NCBI RefSeq assembly: GCF_013408095.1
Contig: NZ_JACBZF010000006.1
Coordinates: 1 to 64,000 of the forward strand
DNA length: 64,000 nt
Source of the DNA: Novosphingobium marinum
Lineage (GTDB): Bacteria; Pseudomonadota; Alphaproteobacteria; Sphingomonadales; Sphingomonadaceae
Reading direction: 5' to 3'
A program made the translations under genes and the position numbers. Positions 17,304 to 26,631 of this stretch are shown here, piece by piece; positions within the stretch are counted from its first letter, which is position 1, and every line of letters starts with the position of its first letter. Under the pieces are notes generated by a model. That model was not told where the DNA came from. It made no database searches and worked only from the letters and a program-made list of their open reading frames with translations.

Positions 17304-18071
17304 ATGGCCCATCTGAACCCTCGGCATGGGTCCGCGCGGCACGCAAATGGAAGGCATTTCCACATTCTCACGCTGAGAACATGGCTTTTCAAAGCTTCCT
17401 GGGTTCTCTGGACTCTAAGCTTCGCGCCTCTGATTCCTGTTCTCTGCCTCAGCGGAAGACCTCCGCGAGTTGTGCGCAGAATTACGCGGCTCTGGGCGCG
17501 AGGGACCTTGGCACTCCTTGCCGCGTGGACCGGTATAATACATCGCGTACACGGCGATTGCCATATTGCTCTCAGACCAGCCTTGATTCTGGGAAATCAT
17601 CAGTCGCCCTGGGAAACGATTGCGGCACTCGTGTTATTTCCCGATCTGGCCATAGTCGCGAAGCAGGAACTTCTCAAAATACCCGTTCTGGGTTGGTATC
17701 TTCGATATTCTCCCATGGTCATCATCGATCGAGGCGACACCACCGGCTCGGTGCGAAGCATGGTGACAGCGTGCCGGGATGCTCTTTCCGACGGCCGATC
17801 ACTGTTGATTTTTCCAGAAGGCACACGCCAACCGGTCGGATCGCCAATCATTTTCAAACGCGGCGTGGAACTGTTGTATCGTACGCTTGGCCTGCCCGCG
17901 CTTGTTTTCGTTCACGATTCCGGGCGCTTCTGGCCGGCCGGATCTGTCCTGCGGTCCGGCGTCATTACAGTTTCGCTTCTACCTCCGATTCCGCCAGGCC
18001 TGGACGCTCGGGAGTTCTTCCAGCAATCGCAGCGAATGTTGGCGGATGAGGTCGCCCGTCTCGCCGGTTAG
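17304..18071 (+). CDS. 1-acyl-sn-glycerol-3-phosphate acyltransferase (PlsC family)
   Basis: A membrane-associated acyltransferase of about 255 aa. An N-terminal hydrophobic helix (LWTLSFAPLIPVLCL) precedes the catalytic NHQSPWET motif, in which the usual HX4D aspartate is replaced by Glu, as in several PlsC-like proteins. It is followed by the acceptor motif FPEGTRQ and the downstream GVELLYRTLGLPALVFVH. Lysophosphatidic acid acylation is expected, but acyltransferases of glycolipid substrates share these motifs. The start is uncertain: the frame is open to 17268 and homology begins only near RTWLFKASW. Confidence 0.83.
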   Translation: MAHLNPRHGSARHANGRHFHILTLRTWLFKASWVLWTLSFAPLIPVLCLSGRPPRVVRRITRLWARGTLALLAAWTGIIHRVHGDCHIALRPALILGNHQSPWETIAALVLFPDLAIVAKQELLKIPVLGWYLRYSPMVIIDRGDTTGSVRSMVTACRDALSDGRSLLIFPEGTRQPVGSPIIFKRGVELLYRTLGLPALVFVHDSGRFWPAGSVLRSGVITVSLLPPIPPGLDAREFFQQSQRMLADEVARLAG

Positions 18072-18226
18072 CAAGAAAATGCCGCTACCCAATTTAGCGG
18101 CTCAGAGTTAGGTGAAGTGGCGGCAAGTTTATTGGCCACTTTTACCGGATAATGTTCGTGGCCTCGGCATGATTTAGCCCCGCGCCGTGCGACAGTGATC
18201 GAACTGCCGGAGCCCGCGATCCATTG

Positions 18227-19843
18227 TCACGACGCCAGCATGAGCGCAAAGATGATCGTGCCCGAGGCCAGCGCGTAGATGAGCATCGGCAGGAAGGTGA
18301 AACGAATGATCGTTCCTTCCTCCCTGATCAGACCAACCACCGCGGCTGCGGCTACCACGTTCAGCACAGATACCATGTTGCCGGCATTCGCACCGAGCAT
18401 TTGTCCGGCGAGCACCAGTACTGTTGGCATGCCGACCTGCTCAGCGGCCTGCGTCTGCAAAAGAGCAAATGTCATATTGCTGAATGTGGCGCTACCTGAA
18501 AGAAAACTGCCAAGGGCGCCAAGCAACGGAGCGACCAGCGGCCATTTCGTCCCGACACCGCCAGCGGCAAAGCTGGCAAGCTCCATCGGCATGCTGCGAA
18601 GACCAGCGTCGTTTACGCCTGACTGGATAAAAATGCGTACCATCGGCACCGCTGCGCCCAGTGCCATCGCACTCGTTCCGACGATTCGGGCAGCCTCATT
18701 GAGCGAAGTTCGGACCTGGGCAAGGTTCATCCGGTGCATGCGAAGCGTCAGCACGGCGATGACAACAAACATGGCGCCTGGCAGGTAGAATGGCGCGACC
18801 GAGACACTGATCTCTGTCCCGAAGATGCCGTTCCATTGAATGGAAACCTTGTTCAACCAACTCTTGAACGGCAGGATTTCGATCCGCGTAACGACAAGCA
18901 TCACCGCGAGAAGCAAATAGGGTGACCAGGCACGCTTGAGTGACATCGGGGAGGCGACGAGGGCGCCGTGCTCTAAAGTTGGTCTCAGCCCTCCATCCGG
19001 CAAAAGCCATCCCTTCCGGGCAATCGGAACGATGATCGCTAGACCACAAAGAGCGCCGATGAGCGCGGGCAGCTCGGGCCCGAGCATTGCCGCCACGCCA
19101 AGTGCGGGCAGCGTGTAGGCAAAGCCGGCCGCCAAGGCGAATTTCCACGCCGCGAGACCGGCCTTCCAACTTTGACGCACATCGAAGAAACGCGTGAAGA
19201 TCAGGATCATGATGAGAGGGATGAGGCTGCCGACAAAAAGATCTATCATCGCTGCCTGAACCGCGACTGCCTCGAGCATGGTTTCCAAACTTTGGTCACC
19301 GTCGGCCGCGATTGCCGCATCGACCTGTCCGTCTTCCTCCAGACCCTGCGCGAGGCCTATTGCGACGGGCGTGCCGATCGCGCCGAAGGAAACAGGGCTG
19401 CTGTCGGCAATCAGCGCAAGCACCACGGCTGCCATTGGCTTGAAGCGCAGAGCGACAAGCAAGGGTGCGGTGATCGCGGCCGGGGTTCCGAAACCAGCAG
19501 CACCTTCGAGGAAGGCCCCGAAAAGCCAGGCGATGACTATAATTTGCGCGCGGGGGTCAGGGGCAATGCGGGTGAACCCGTCCCGGATGACGGTCATGGC
19601 TCCGCCTGCCGTGAGAACCTTGAGCAGGAAAATCGCCCCGAAGACTATCCAGACGATCGATGCCGCGATCACCGTCCCCTCGGCGGCGGCAGCAAGAACC
19701 TGGATTACCGGCACACGCCAGATGACGACGCTCACAAGGGCGGTAACGAGAAGGCTGATAGGCATCGCCACGGCGGCAGGCAAACGAAGCATGACCAGCA
19801 GTCCGAGGACCGCAATGAGCGGCGCAAGCGCGGCAAGGATCAA
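18227..19843 (-). CDS. lctP: L-lactate permease (LctP/LldP family)
   Basis: A 538-aa inner-membrane carrier for lactate and related 2-hydroxy acids with proton. It has many hydrophobic segments. Family landmarks include WLFGAFLEGAAGFGTPAAITAPLLVAL, ADSSPVSFGAIGTPVAIGLAQG, GALGSFLSGSATFSNMTFALLQ and GANAGNMVSVLNVVAAAAVVGL near the C-terminus. These match the LctP signature closely. The start appears to be a TTG at 19843 without a clear Shine-Dalgarno, so the exact N-terminus is open. The LctP family can export as well as import lactate; with the dehydrogenase at 53646 an export role is plausible. Confidence 0.92.
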   Translation of the reverse strand: MILAALAPLIAVLGLLVMLRLPAAVAMPISLLVTALVSVVIWRVPVIQVLAAAAEGTVIAASIVWIVFGAIFLLKVLTAGGAMTVIRDGFTRIAPDPRAQIIVIAWLFGAFLEGAAGFGTPAAITAPLLVALRFKPMAAVVLALIADSSPVSFGAIGTPVAIGLAQGLEEDGQVDAAIAADGDQSLETMLEAVAVQAAMIDLFVGSLIPLIMILIFTRFFDVRQSWKAGLAAWKFALAAGFAYTLPALGVAAMLGPELPALIGALCGLAIIVPIARKGWLLPDGGLRPTLEHGALVASPMSLKRAWSPYLLLAVMLVVTRIEILPFKSWLNKVSIQWNGIFGTEISVSVAPFYLPGAMFVVIAVLTLRMHRMNLAQVRTSLNEAARIVGTSAMALGAAVPMVRIFIQSGVNDAGLRSMPMELASFAAGGVGTKWPLVAPLLGALGSFLSGSATFSNMTFALLQTQAAEQVGMPTVLVLAGQMLGANAGNMVSVLNVVAAAAVVGLIREEGTIIRFTFLPMLIYALASGTIIFALMLAS

Positions 19844-20148
19844 GGCTATTGTGATCGGGCCAGCACTCCCCTGCTGTCGGGCGTTGCACCTCCGGCGCCC
19901 ATTGAGACGCTTGGTACGGATACGTATTACACTGGAACCGCGAGCTCGTGGGTCCCCTTATCCGTGACATCAGTCTTCCCGATCACGCAAGGTTGCCTTA
20001 TGTTTGGGATCTTTGTCTGCGCGCGGTACGCACTCTAGTGTGGCATCTTTGGAAGTTCCCAAGCATGTGTCGATCGAGACGGGTCCCCGCCGAATGTGCG
20101 AGGGTCGATTGAGAATGAGCGCGTGAATTTGCGGGGGTAAGGTCAAAT
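19844..20148. other. Divergent promoter region between lctP and a membrane protein gene
   Basis: About 300 bp with no gene and no regulator box that could be named. GGGGGTAAGG just before 20149 serves as a ribosome site for the rightward gene. Confidence 0.4.
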
Positions 20149-20835
20149 ATGTGCTTTTCGGCCACAGCTAGTTTCACCGCCGGAGCAGCGTTGCTGGTTA
20201 CCGGTGCATTCAGCATACGCCTTGCGCGGAACCCTGCCGAGCGGCCATATGCAGCGATACCGCTCCTGTTTGGCGTTCAGCAATTGATCGAGGGCGCACT
20301 TTGGCTGACATTCCCTGACAAGACGCAGCTTCTCAGTACCGTGCTGACTTATGCCTATTCGATATTTTCACACGTACTCTGGCCAATCTTTGTCCCGCTC
20401 GCCGTCTATTTTCTCGAACCTGTGAAATGGCGCCGCAAGGCGCTGCTGGTAGCGGTTGCGGGAGGAACAGCAGTGGGTCTTTATCTGCTCTATTTCCTCA
20501 TCCGGCTTCCGATTGTGGCTACAGCTGCCGAGGGACATATCGACTACGTATCACCCCACTTCTACGTTAAAATCGTCATGGCTCTGTATATTTTGGGAAC
20601 CTGCATAAGCCCTCTTCTGTCGAGCCACCGCTGGGTGCGATGGTTTGGCATCGCAGCGATCGTGTCGTTTCTTCTTGCCGGCATCTTTTACCTAACCTGG
20701 TTCATATCGGTCTGGTGTTTCTTTGCGGCGATCATGAGCGTGATGGTTCTGATGTTCTTCTTGCGGCGTTCGCCGGCGCTCGCCTCCGGCGCGCGAATGG
20801 ACACAGCAAAATCCGAGCGCTTCCTCGCCGAGTGA
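20149..20835 (+). CDS. Membrane protein of unknown function (DUF6629-like)
   Basis: A 228-aa protein with six to seven predicted membrane helices. It opens MCFSATASFTAGAALLVTG; the MCFS-A-SF start and the following GVQQLIEGALW are characteristic of a family of small integral membrane proteins without known function. The histidine-bearing SHVLWPIFVPLAVYFLEP is also conserved in that family. The start is supported by GGGGGTAAGG nine bases upstream. The C-terminal tail is polar. No operon partner; the next gene is a decayed antiporter. Confidence 0.72.
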   Translation: MCFSATASFTAGAALLVTGAFSIRLARNPAERPYAAIPLLFGVQQLIEGALWLTFPDKTQLLSTVLTYAYSIFSHVLWPIFVPLAVYFLEPVKWRRKALLVAVAGGTAVGLYLLYFLIRLPIVATAAEGHIDYVSPHFYVKIVMALYILGTCISPLLSSHRWVRWFGIAAIVSFLLAGIFYLTWFISVWCFFAAIMSVMVLMFFLRRSPALASGARMDTAKSERFLAE

Positions 20836-21063
20836 CGGAATGTCGTGGCGCTGGATCGGGGAAAGTTTACAGTCTTCCTGTTGGTGGAGGAGGGAGGCAA
20901 AAGCGATGCGGGGTGACGCACCTCAAAATTCCTGATGTTCCTTGACCCTTATCGTCCGGGTATCCCGAACTCCCATTTACAAGCGAGACGACCGTTACCG
21001 GGTCATAGATCGGCAGCGTGCGAGCAATTCGCTTCAATGGCAGCTATTAGAAAGGCTTAACTG

Positions 21064-22546
21064 TTGGATCACAAAATTCCCTACTTGAGGGAAATTTTTG
21101 TTTTCCTCGCGGCTGCCGGATTGGTGATCCCGACCGTCCGTAAACTCGGCGTCAGCTCTGTCCTCTGATTTCTATTTGCCGGTCTCCTGATTGGGCCGCA
21201 CGGTCTCAATCGCATTGTCGTGGATGTGCCATTGCTCGCCTATGTCGTCATCGCGGATGTCGACGGTGTCCGTCGCGTCGCTGAGCTCGGCATAATCTTT
21301 CTGCTGTTCATGATCGGCCTTGAACTCTCAACGAGGCAATTGTGGGGGATGCGACGGATCGTTTTCGGTCTTGGCACCGGGCAAGTCTGCGCATCCGCTG
21401 CCATCATCGGGGCAATCGCCTACGCCTTCGGCAACTCCATGATCGCATCCGCCATTTTAGGGCTTTGTCTGGCATTATCATCCACCGCGCTCGTCATGCA
21501 GAGTTTGACTGAGACAGGGCGTCTTGGCACCCGGTCCGGGCGCGCGGCGTTCGGTATCCTCCTGTTTCAAGACCTCGCCGTCGTCCCCATCCTCTTTCTC
21601 GTAGGCGTGGCCGGCGCGGAAGGTAGCGAGTCGCTGGCCGGAGCCGCTACACGGGCGATCCTTCAGGCTGCTATCATTATCGCCGCCATTCTGGCCGTCG
21701 GACGCATTGCTATTCGGCCGCTGTTGCGGTTCGTCGGCGGCAGCGGCAGCCGCGAGGTGTTTATTGGCCGCCGTCCTGCTGATTGTGCTTGGAACCGCTG
21801 CACTCACGGCACAGGCGGGCCTTTCGATGGCGCTCGGCGCATTTCTTGCTGGGCTGCTGTTCGCAGACACCGAGTATCGTCACCAGATCGCCAGTGATAT
21901 TGAGCGCTTCAAGGGCCTACTCCTGGGCCTCTTCTTCATGTCCGTTGGCATGAGCCTTGACGTGAGTGCCGTCTGGCAGTTGCTGGGCTGGGTCGTACTT
22001 TCAGTGATTGGCCTCGTCGCACTCAAAGCTGGGACCCTGTTCGTGGTTTCGAAAGCGTTCCGGCAGCCCACCGCCGTCGCTGCGGAGACTGCGGTCCTGC
22101 TCTGCCAAGGCGGCGAATTTGCATTTGTCGTCCTCGCTGCCGGGCTTGCGGTCGGTGTGCTGGACCCAACTGTCGGTCAGTTCATGCTTATGGTGGTTAT
22201 CTTGACGATGTTTCTCACCCCGGCCCTTTCCGCCGCCGGCCGTCTGCTGGGCCGATTTTTGGAGAAGCGGGAGAATGGCACCCTCGTACCTGCCGACCTC
22301 GGGATTACAGGGGAAGCCCACGTGATTATCGGCGGCTTCGGCCGGGTTGGGCATCTTCTGGCTGATCTGCTGGACGCTCAGCGCATCAGTTATGTCGCGC
22401 TCGATACCGATGCCGAAATCATCGCACGTCAGCGTGCGAAGGGAATGTCGGTTGTCTTTGGCGATGCCATCTGTTCGCGGCGCGAACCGTTTGAGCCGAT
22501 CCGAGGCGGACGCGGCGAGCCAATTGGTCGCGCCGCGATACCGTGA
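21064..22546 (+). pseudogene. CPA2/KefB-type cation-proton antiporter, broken
   Basis: A TTG-initiated frame (LDHKIPYLREIFVFLAAAGL) matches the start of monovalent cation:proton antiporter-2 proteins. It has a TGA at 21166-21168, where homologues have a glycine before FLFAGLLIGPHGL. It continues to about 21765, where the reading frame must shift by one to rejoin LLIVLGTAALTAQAGLSMALGAF. The end holds a TrkA-N start (HVIIGGFGRVGHLLADLL) but breaks off after VVFGDA, so the regulatory domain is truncated. Three lesions in one gene mean it is non-functional unless errors in the sequence are involved. It would have exported K+ or Na+ against H+. Confidence 0.8.
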
Positions 22547-22666
22547 AAGAGCGAATCCGAACTCACGGTGTAATTCCGTCGGTGTTCAAGCGTCTTTGCC
22601 AAGCGAGCAACGAATCCGGAGTGCACGCTGCCGGACGAGAGAACGAAGAATCTTCTGGAGGTTGGT

Positions 22667-25033
22667 TTGGCAAAAGTGACGCTTGAGGTCGGCGGCCTCT
22701 TCGAGGAACTCGATCATCTTGGCGTAGAGAAACAACTGGAAGCCGAGGACGGCGTCAGTCGCGCTGTCGCCAATCCGGCTTCGGGAAGCGTTACGATTGA
22801 TTTTGACGGGGGTTTGACGAGCGAGGAAAAGCTGCGCCGGACCGTGCTCTCCTGCGGGTTCCGCTGCCGCGGCGCGGTCCATCCCCGACATGTCTGCAAG
22901 CCAGGCCCCAACCCGGTACCATCCGCTCATGCCGGCCACGAAAGAGTTGCGGCTGCCAGCAAGGCGCACGCGCAGGATGCCATGGCGCACGAGATGGGAC
23001 ACGGCGCTGGTGCCGACATGCAAGCGATGGTCCGCGACATGCGCAACCGGTTCTTGGTGGCTCTCCTCTTTACCATTCCGATCTTCGTCTATTCGCCAAT
23101 GGGCGGCATGTTCACGCCGCCTGCTCCGCCTTTCGGGTTGGGCCTCGATCTGTGGCTGTTCTTCCTCGCGAGCGCTGCGGTCATCTATCCCAGCTGGCCG
23201 TTCTTCGTCGCCGCCTGGCGCGCGCTGCGCAACGGGATCCTCAATATGGCGGTGCTTGTCGTGCTGTCGGTTGGAACAGGCTATCTCTTCAGCGTCGGCT
23301 CGACCTTCCTCTTTCCCGGTGTGCAGTTCTACGAGGCAGTCGCGGTCCTGCTGGTCTTCATCCTGCTCGGCCACTGGCTCGAAATGCGCGCGCGCGCCGG
23401 GGCGTCGCAGGCGATTCGCGCACTGCTCGATCTCGCGCCGCCGATGGCGACCGTCATTCGCGAAGGCCGCGAAGTGGAGATCGCCACCTCCGAAGTCCAG
23501 GTGGGCGAGACGATCATCATCAAGCCTGGCAACAAGATCCCCGTCGACGGGGAAATCGTCGAAGGAACCTCGCTGATCGATGAATCGATGCTTACCGGCG
23601 AGTCGATGCCGGTCAACAAGGCGGTCGGCGACGAAGTCATCGGCGCATCGATCAACAAGAGCGGCAGCTTCCGGTACAAGGCAACCAAGGTTGGTGCCGA
23701 CACCGCGCTGGCCCAAATCGTCAAGCTCGTCCAGGAAGCGCAGAATTCCAAGGCCCCGGCGCAGCTGCTTGCCGACCGCGCGTCGCAGTGGTTGGTCTTG
23801 ATCGCGATCCTTATCGGACTGGCGACCTTTGCGACATGGTTCTGGTGGCTCGGCGCGCCATTGCTGTTCGCCGTCACGCTGACGATAACCGTCTTCGTCA
23901 TTGCTTGCCCGGATGCTCTGGGACTCGCGACCCCGATGGCGGTCATGGTCGGGACCGGGCTCGGCGCGACCAACGGTATCCTGTTCAAGAATGCCGGCGC
24001 GCTCGAGGATGCGACCAAACTCGACGTCATCGTGTTCGACAAGACCGGCACGCTAACGATGGGGCAGCCGCATGTGGTCGACATCGTCGCTGCGGAAGGC
24101 CGGTCCGACGAGGATGTTTTGCGGCTCGCCGCCGCGGTCGAGCGTGGTTCGGAACATCCGCTCGCACTCGCCATCCTTGACCGCGCAGGAGATCTCGCGC
24201 TCGACGACGTCCGCGACTTTCACAACCGGGAAGGCATGGGCGCAGAGGCGCTGGTCGGTGGCAGCACGGTGCTGCTCGGCAATCGCCGACTGATGGACGA
24301 GGAGAACGTCCCACTAGGCGCCTTGTCCGAAGCGGCGGACGAGCTGAAGGGTGCCGGACGGACGGTCGTTCACGTCGCGCACAAAGGCGATCTGGTCGGT
24401 CTGATCGCCATCGCCGACGCCCCGCGCCCCACCGCCATTGCGGCCGTCGCAGCGCTGCGCAAGCGCGGGGTCGAAGTGGCAATGCTGACCGGCGACAATG
24501 AGGGCACGGCAAAGCGCGTGGCGGCACAGCTGGGCATCGCCACCGTGCTCGCCGACGTCCTGCCCGGACAGAAGGCCGATAAAGTCAAGGAGTTGCAGGC
24601 CCAAGGCAAGCGCGTGGGCATGGTTGGAGACGGAATTAACGACGCGCCGGCGCTGACCCAGGCCGATGTGGGTTTTGCGATCGGGGCCGGCACCGACGTC
24701 GCTATGGAAAGCGCCGATGTCGTACTTATGCGCAGCGATCCTTATGACGTGGTCGGCGCCATCGTTCTTTCGAAAGCAACCTTGCGCAAGATGCACCAGA
24801 ACCTGTTCTGGGCTGTCGCTTACAATGTCATTGCCTTTCCGGTCGCGGCGGGGGTCCTCTACCCGCTGATCATCAGCCCGGCGGTCGCCGCCATCGCCAT
24901 GTCGGGGAGCTCCGCGCTCGTGGCCGTGAATGCACTGCTCCTCAAAAGGACGCGAATGGAAGGTATCGGCAGCAGCGTAGCGGAGTCCGGAGAAAGCGAT
25001 CGGAGCCCCACGGCGAGCCCGATTCCTGCGTGA
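22667..25033 (+). CDS. P1B-type heavy-metal ATPase with a CPD membrane motif
   Basis: A 788-aa inner-membrane metal exporter. The order is an N-terminal ferredoxin-like domain without a CxxC metal pair, a His/Met-rich linker (HAGHERVA, AHEMGHGAG), membrane helices, the actuator loop (ESMLTGESMPV), then ACPDALGLATP near residue 413, DKTGTLTMGQ near 457 and a late [10 protein letters not shown]. The intramembrane motif is CPD, not the CPC of Cu(I) pumps, so the ion is uncertain; copper is the default guess. A TTG start is used after GGAGG. The gene is unlinked to csoR, unlike the second P-type ATPase at 32126. Confidence 0.9.
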   Translation: MAKVTLEVGGLFEELDHLGVEKQLEAEDGVSRAVANPASGSVTIDFDGGLTSEEKLRRTVLSCGFRCRGAVHPRHVCKPGPNPVPSAHAGHERVAAASKAHAQDAMAHEMGHGAGADMQAMVRDMRNRFLVALLFTIPIFVYSPMGGMFTPPAPPFGLGLDLWLFFLASAAVIYPSWPFFVAAWRALRNGILNMAVLVVLSVGTGYLFSVGSTFLFPGVQFYEAVAVLLVFILLGHWLEMRARAGASQAIRALLDLAPPMATVIREGREVEIATSEVQVGETIIIKPGNKIPVDGEIVEGTSLIDESMLTGESMPVNKAVGDEVIGASINKSGSFRYKATKVGADTALAQIVKLVQEAQNSKAPAQLLADRASQWLVLIAILIGLATFATWFWWLGAPLLFAVTLTITVFVIACPDALGLATPMAVMVGTGLGATNGILFKNAGALEDATKLDVIVFDKTGTLTMGQPHVVDIVAAEGRSDEDVLRLAAAVERGSEHPLALAILDRAGDLALDDVRDFHNREGMGAEALVGGSTVLLGNRRLMDEENVPLGALSEAADELKGAGRTVVHVAHKGDLVGLIAIADAPRPTAIAAVAALRKRGVEVAMLTGDNEGTAKRVAAQLGIATVLADVLPGQKADKVKELQAQGKRVGMVGDGINDAPALTQADVGFAIGAGTDVAMESADVVLMRSDPYDVVGAIVLSKATLRKMHQNLFWAVAYNVIAFPVAAGVLYPLIISPAVAAIAMSGSSALVAVNALLLKRTRMEGIGSSVAESGESDRSPTASPIPA

Positions 25034-25249
25034 TGCTGTGCTACCCGCAGCATACCGCTGGCGCATTGCCCCTCCTGTCGAAGCGGGATAATTCCAGCGG
25101 TTGAGCGGCCGACAACGCCCAGACAGGCCCGGACAAATGCGGCAGAGCAAACAATGCGCGGGACGTTCGGGTTGTAACTATAGTCGAGCGAGCGCGTCTC
25201 TATCCATCAAGCGGCGCGGTGTGCCGCTCCACACCCGAGGAAGGCGCCA

Positions 25250-26614
25250 ATGACCTTGCAACTTACTTTTCTGGGCGGTGCCGGTACGGTTACCGGATCG
25301 AAATATCTCGTCGAGACCGACGACTGCAAAATCCTTGTCGACTGCGGCCTGTTCCAGGGTTTCAAGCAGCTACGCCTGCGCAATCGCCAACCGCTCCCGG
25401 TAGCGCCGGCCGATATCGATGCCGTTCTCCTCACGCATGCTCATCTTGATCATTCGGGTTTCATTCCGGCGCTTGTCCGCGACGGTTTCCGTGGCCCCGT
25501 GATCAGCACGCACGCGACCTTCAAGCTGTGCGAGCTCCTGCTCCCGGACAGCGGCTATCTCATGGAAGCGGACGCGCGCTATGCCAACAAGCGCGGGTTC
25601 AGCAAACACACCCCGGCTCTTCCACTCTATACCGAACGCGATGCCAAGGCGGCGCTTGCCTCCTTCGCTCCGACCGGCTTCGACGAACCAACGAGGGTTG
25701 CCGAAGGCTGCAGCGCGATCTTCCGGCCAATGGGGCATATTCTCGGGGCGGCCAGCATCGAGCTGAACTGCAACGGGAAGCGGATCGTCTTTTCGGGCGA
25801 TATCGGCCGCTACTCCGCAGCAACGATGATCGATCCGGTGCGCGTTCCGCGAGCAGACTATCTCGTCGTCGAGTCGACCTATGGCAACCGACACCATGAC
25901 GAGACCGACCCCGAAACCGCGTTGGAAGATGTCATCAACCGCACCATCGGGCGCGGTGGAAGCGTCATCATCCCGTCATTTGCTGTCGGACGCGCGCAGA
26001 CGCTGCTGTTTCATCTGAGCCAACTGCGTCGCCGCGGACGGTTTGGTCCTGTACCGATCTTCCTCAACAGCCCGATGGCGGTCAACGCAAGTTCGATCTT
26101 CTGCGACCATGTTGGAGAGCACCGCCTAACAGAAGAGCAGTGTCGGGAGGCCTGCGGCATTGCCGAATACGTCCGTGACGTCGAGGACTCAAAGCGCCTC
26201 AATCGCGACCCCATGCCCAAAATCATTGTCGCGGCCAGCGGGATGGCGACGGGCGGAAGGATATTGCATCATCTCAAAGCTTATGCCCCCGATCCCCGCA
26301 ACTCGATCCTCCTGGCCGGTTTCCAGGCTGGCGGGACACGGGGCGCAGCCCTGCGCGATGGTGCCAGCGAACTGAAGATCCACGGAGAGTTCATTCCTGT
26401 GCGCGCAGAGGTTGCCACTCTCGACATGCTGTCTGCCCATGCCGACCAGGGCGAACTCCTGCGATGGCTTGGCGGCTTCGAGGATCCGCCGATCCAGACA
26501 TTCGTGACTCACGGTGAGCCGGAGGCCTCCGATATGTTTCGCCGTTGCATCACCGAACGGCTTGGGTGGGAGGCGCGGGTGCCCGAACACGGCGAGCGCG
26601 TGGTTCTCGCGTGA
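25250..26614 (+). CDS. MBL-fold beta-CASP metallo-hydrolase (RNA-processing exonuclease type)
   Basis: A 454-aa cytoplasmic protein. LTHAHLDHSGFIPAL holds the zinc-binding HxHxDH motif, FRPMGHILGAASIEL and VFSGDIGRYSA carry further ligands, and the middle has the beta-CASP insert. PKIIVAASGMATGGRILHHL and LLAGFQAGGTRGAAL are late CPSF-type motifs, and the end has LSAHADQGELLRWLGG. Family members cut or trim RNA. The last codon overlaps the possible GTG start of the next gene, so translation is probably coupled. The same trio (MBL, phosphorylase, PRPP synthetase) forms one operon here. Confidence 0.87.
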   Translation: MTLQLTFLGGAGTVTGSKYLVETDDCKILVDCGLFQGFKQLRLRNRQPLPVAPADIDAVLLTHAHLDHSGFIPALVRDGFRGPVISTHATFKLCELLLPDSGYLMEADARYANKRGFSKHTPALPLYTERDAKAALASFAPTGFDEPTRVAEGCSAIFRPMGHILGAASIELNCNGKRIVFSGDIGRYSAATMIDPVRVPRADYLVVESTYGNRHHDETDPETALEDVINRTIGRGGSVIIPSFAVGRAQTLLFHLSQLRRRGRFGPVPIFLNSPMAVNASSIFCDHVGEHRLTEEQCREACGIAEYVRDVEDSKRLNRDPMPKIIVAASGMATGGRILHHLKAYAPDPRNSILLAGFQAGGTRGAALRDGASELKIHGEFIPVRAEVATLDMLSAHADQGELLRWLGGFEDPPIQTFVTHGEPEASDMFRRCITERLGWEARVPEHGERVVLA

Positions 26615-26631
26615 GGGCGAGCGGGCCTCAG

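Noticed and set aside
19172..20038. 288-aa plus-strand frame opposite lctP
   Set aside because: Composed mostly of Asp, His, Arg and Gly in the pattern of an antisense frame of a hydrophobic membrane protein.
21077..21099. Terminator-like hairpin TTCCCT-ACTTG-AGGGAA followed by a T-run
   Set aside because: It lies inside the first codons of the antiporter remnant (KIPYLREIF), so it is more simply explained as coding sequence; no gene upstream is close enough to need it.
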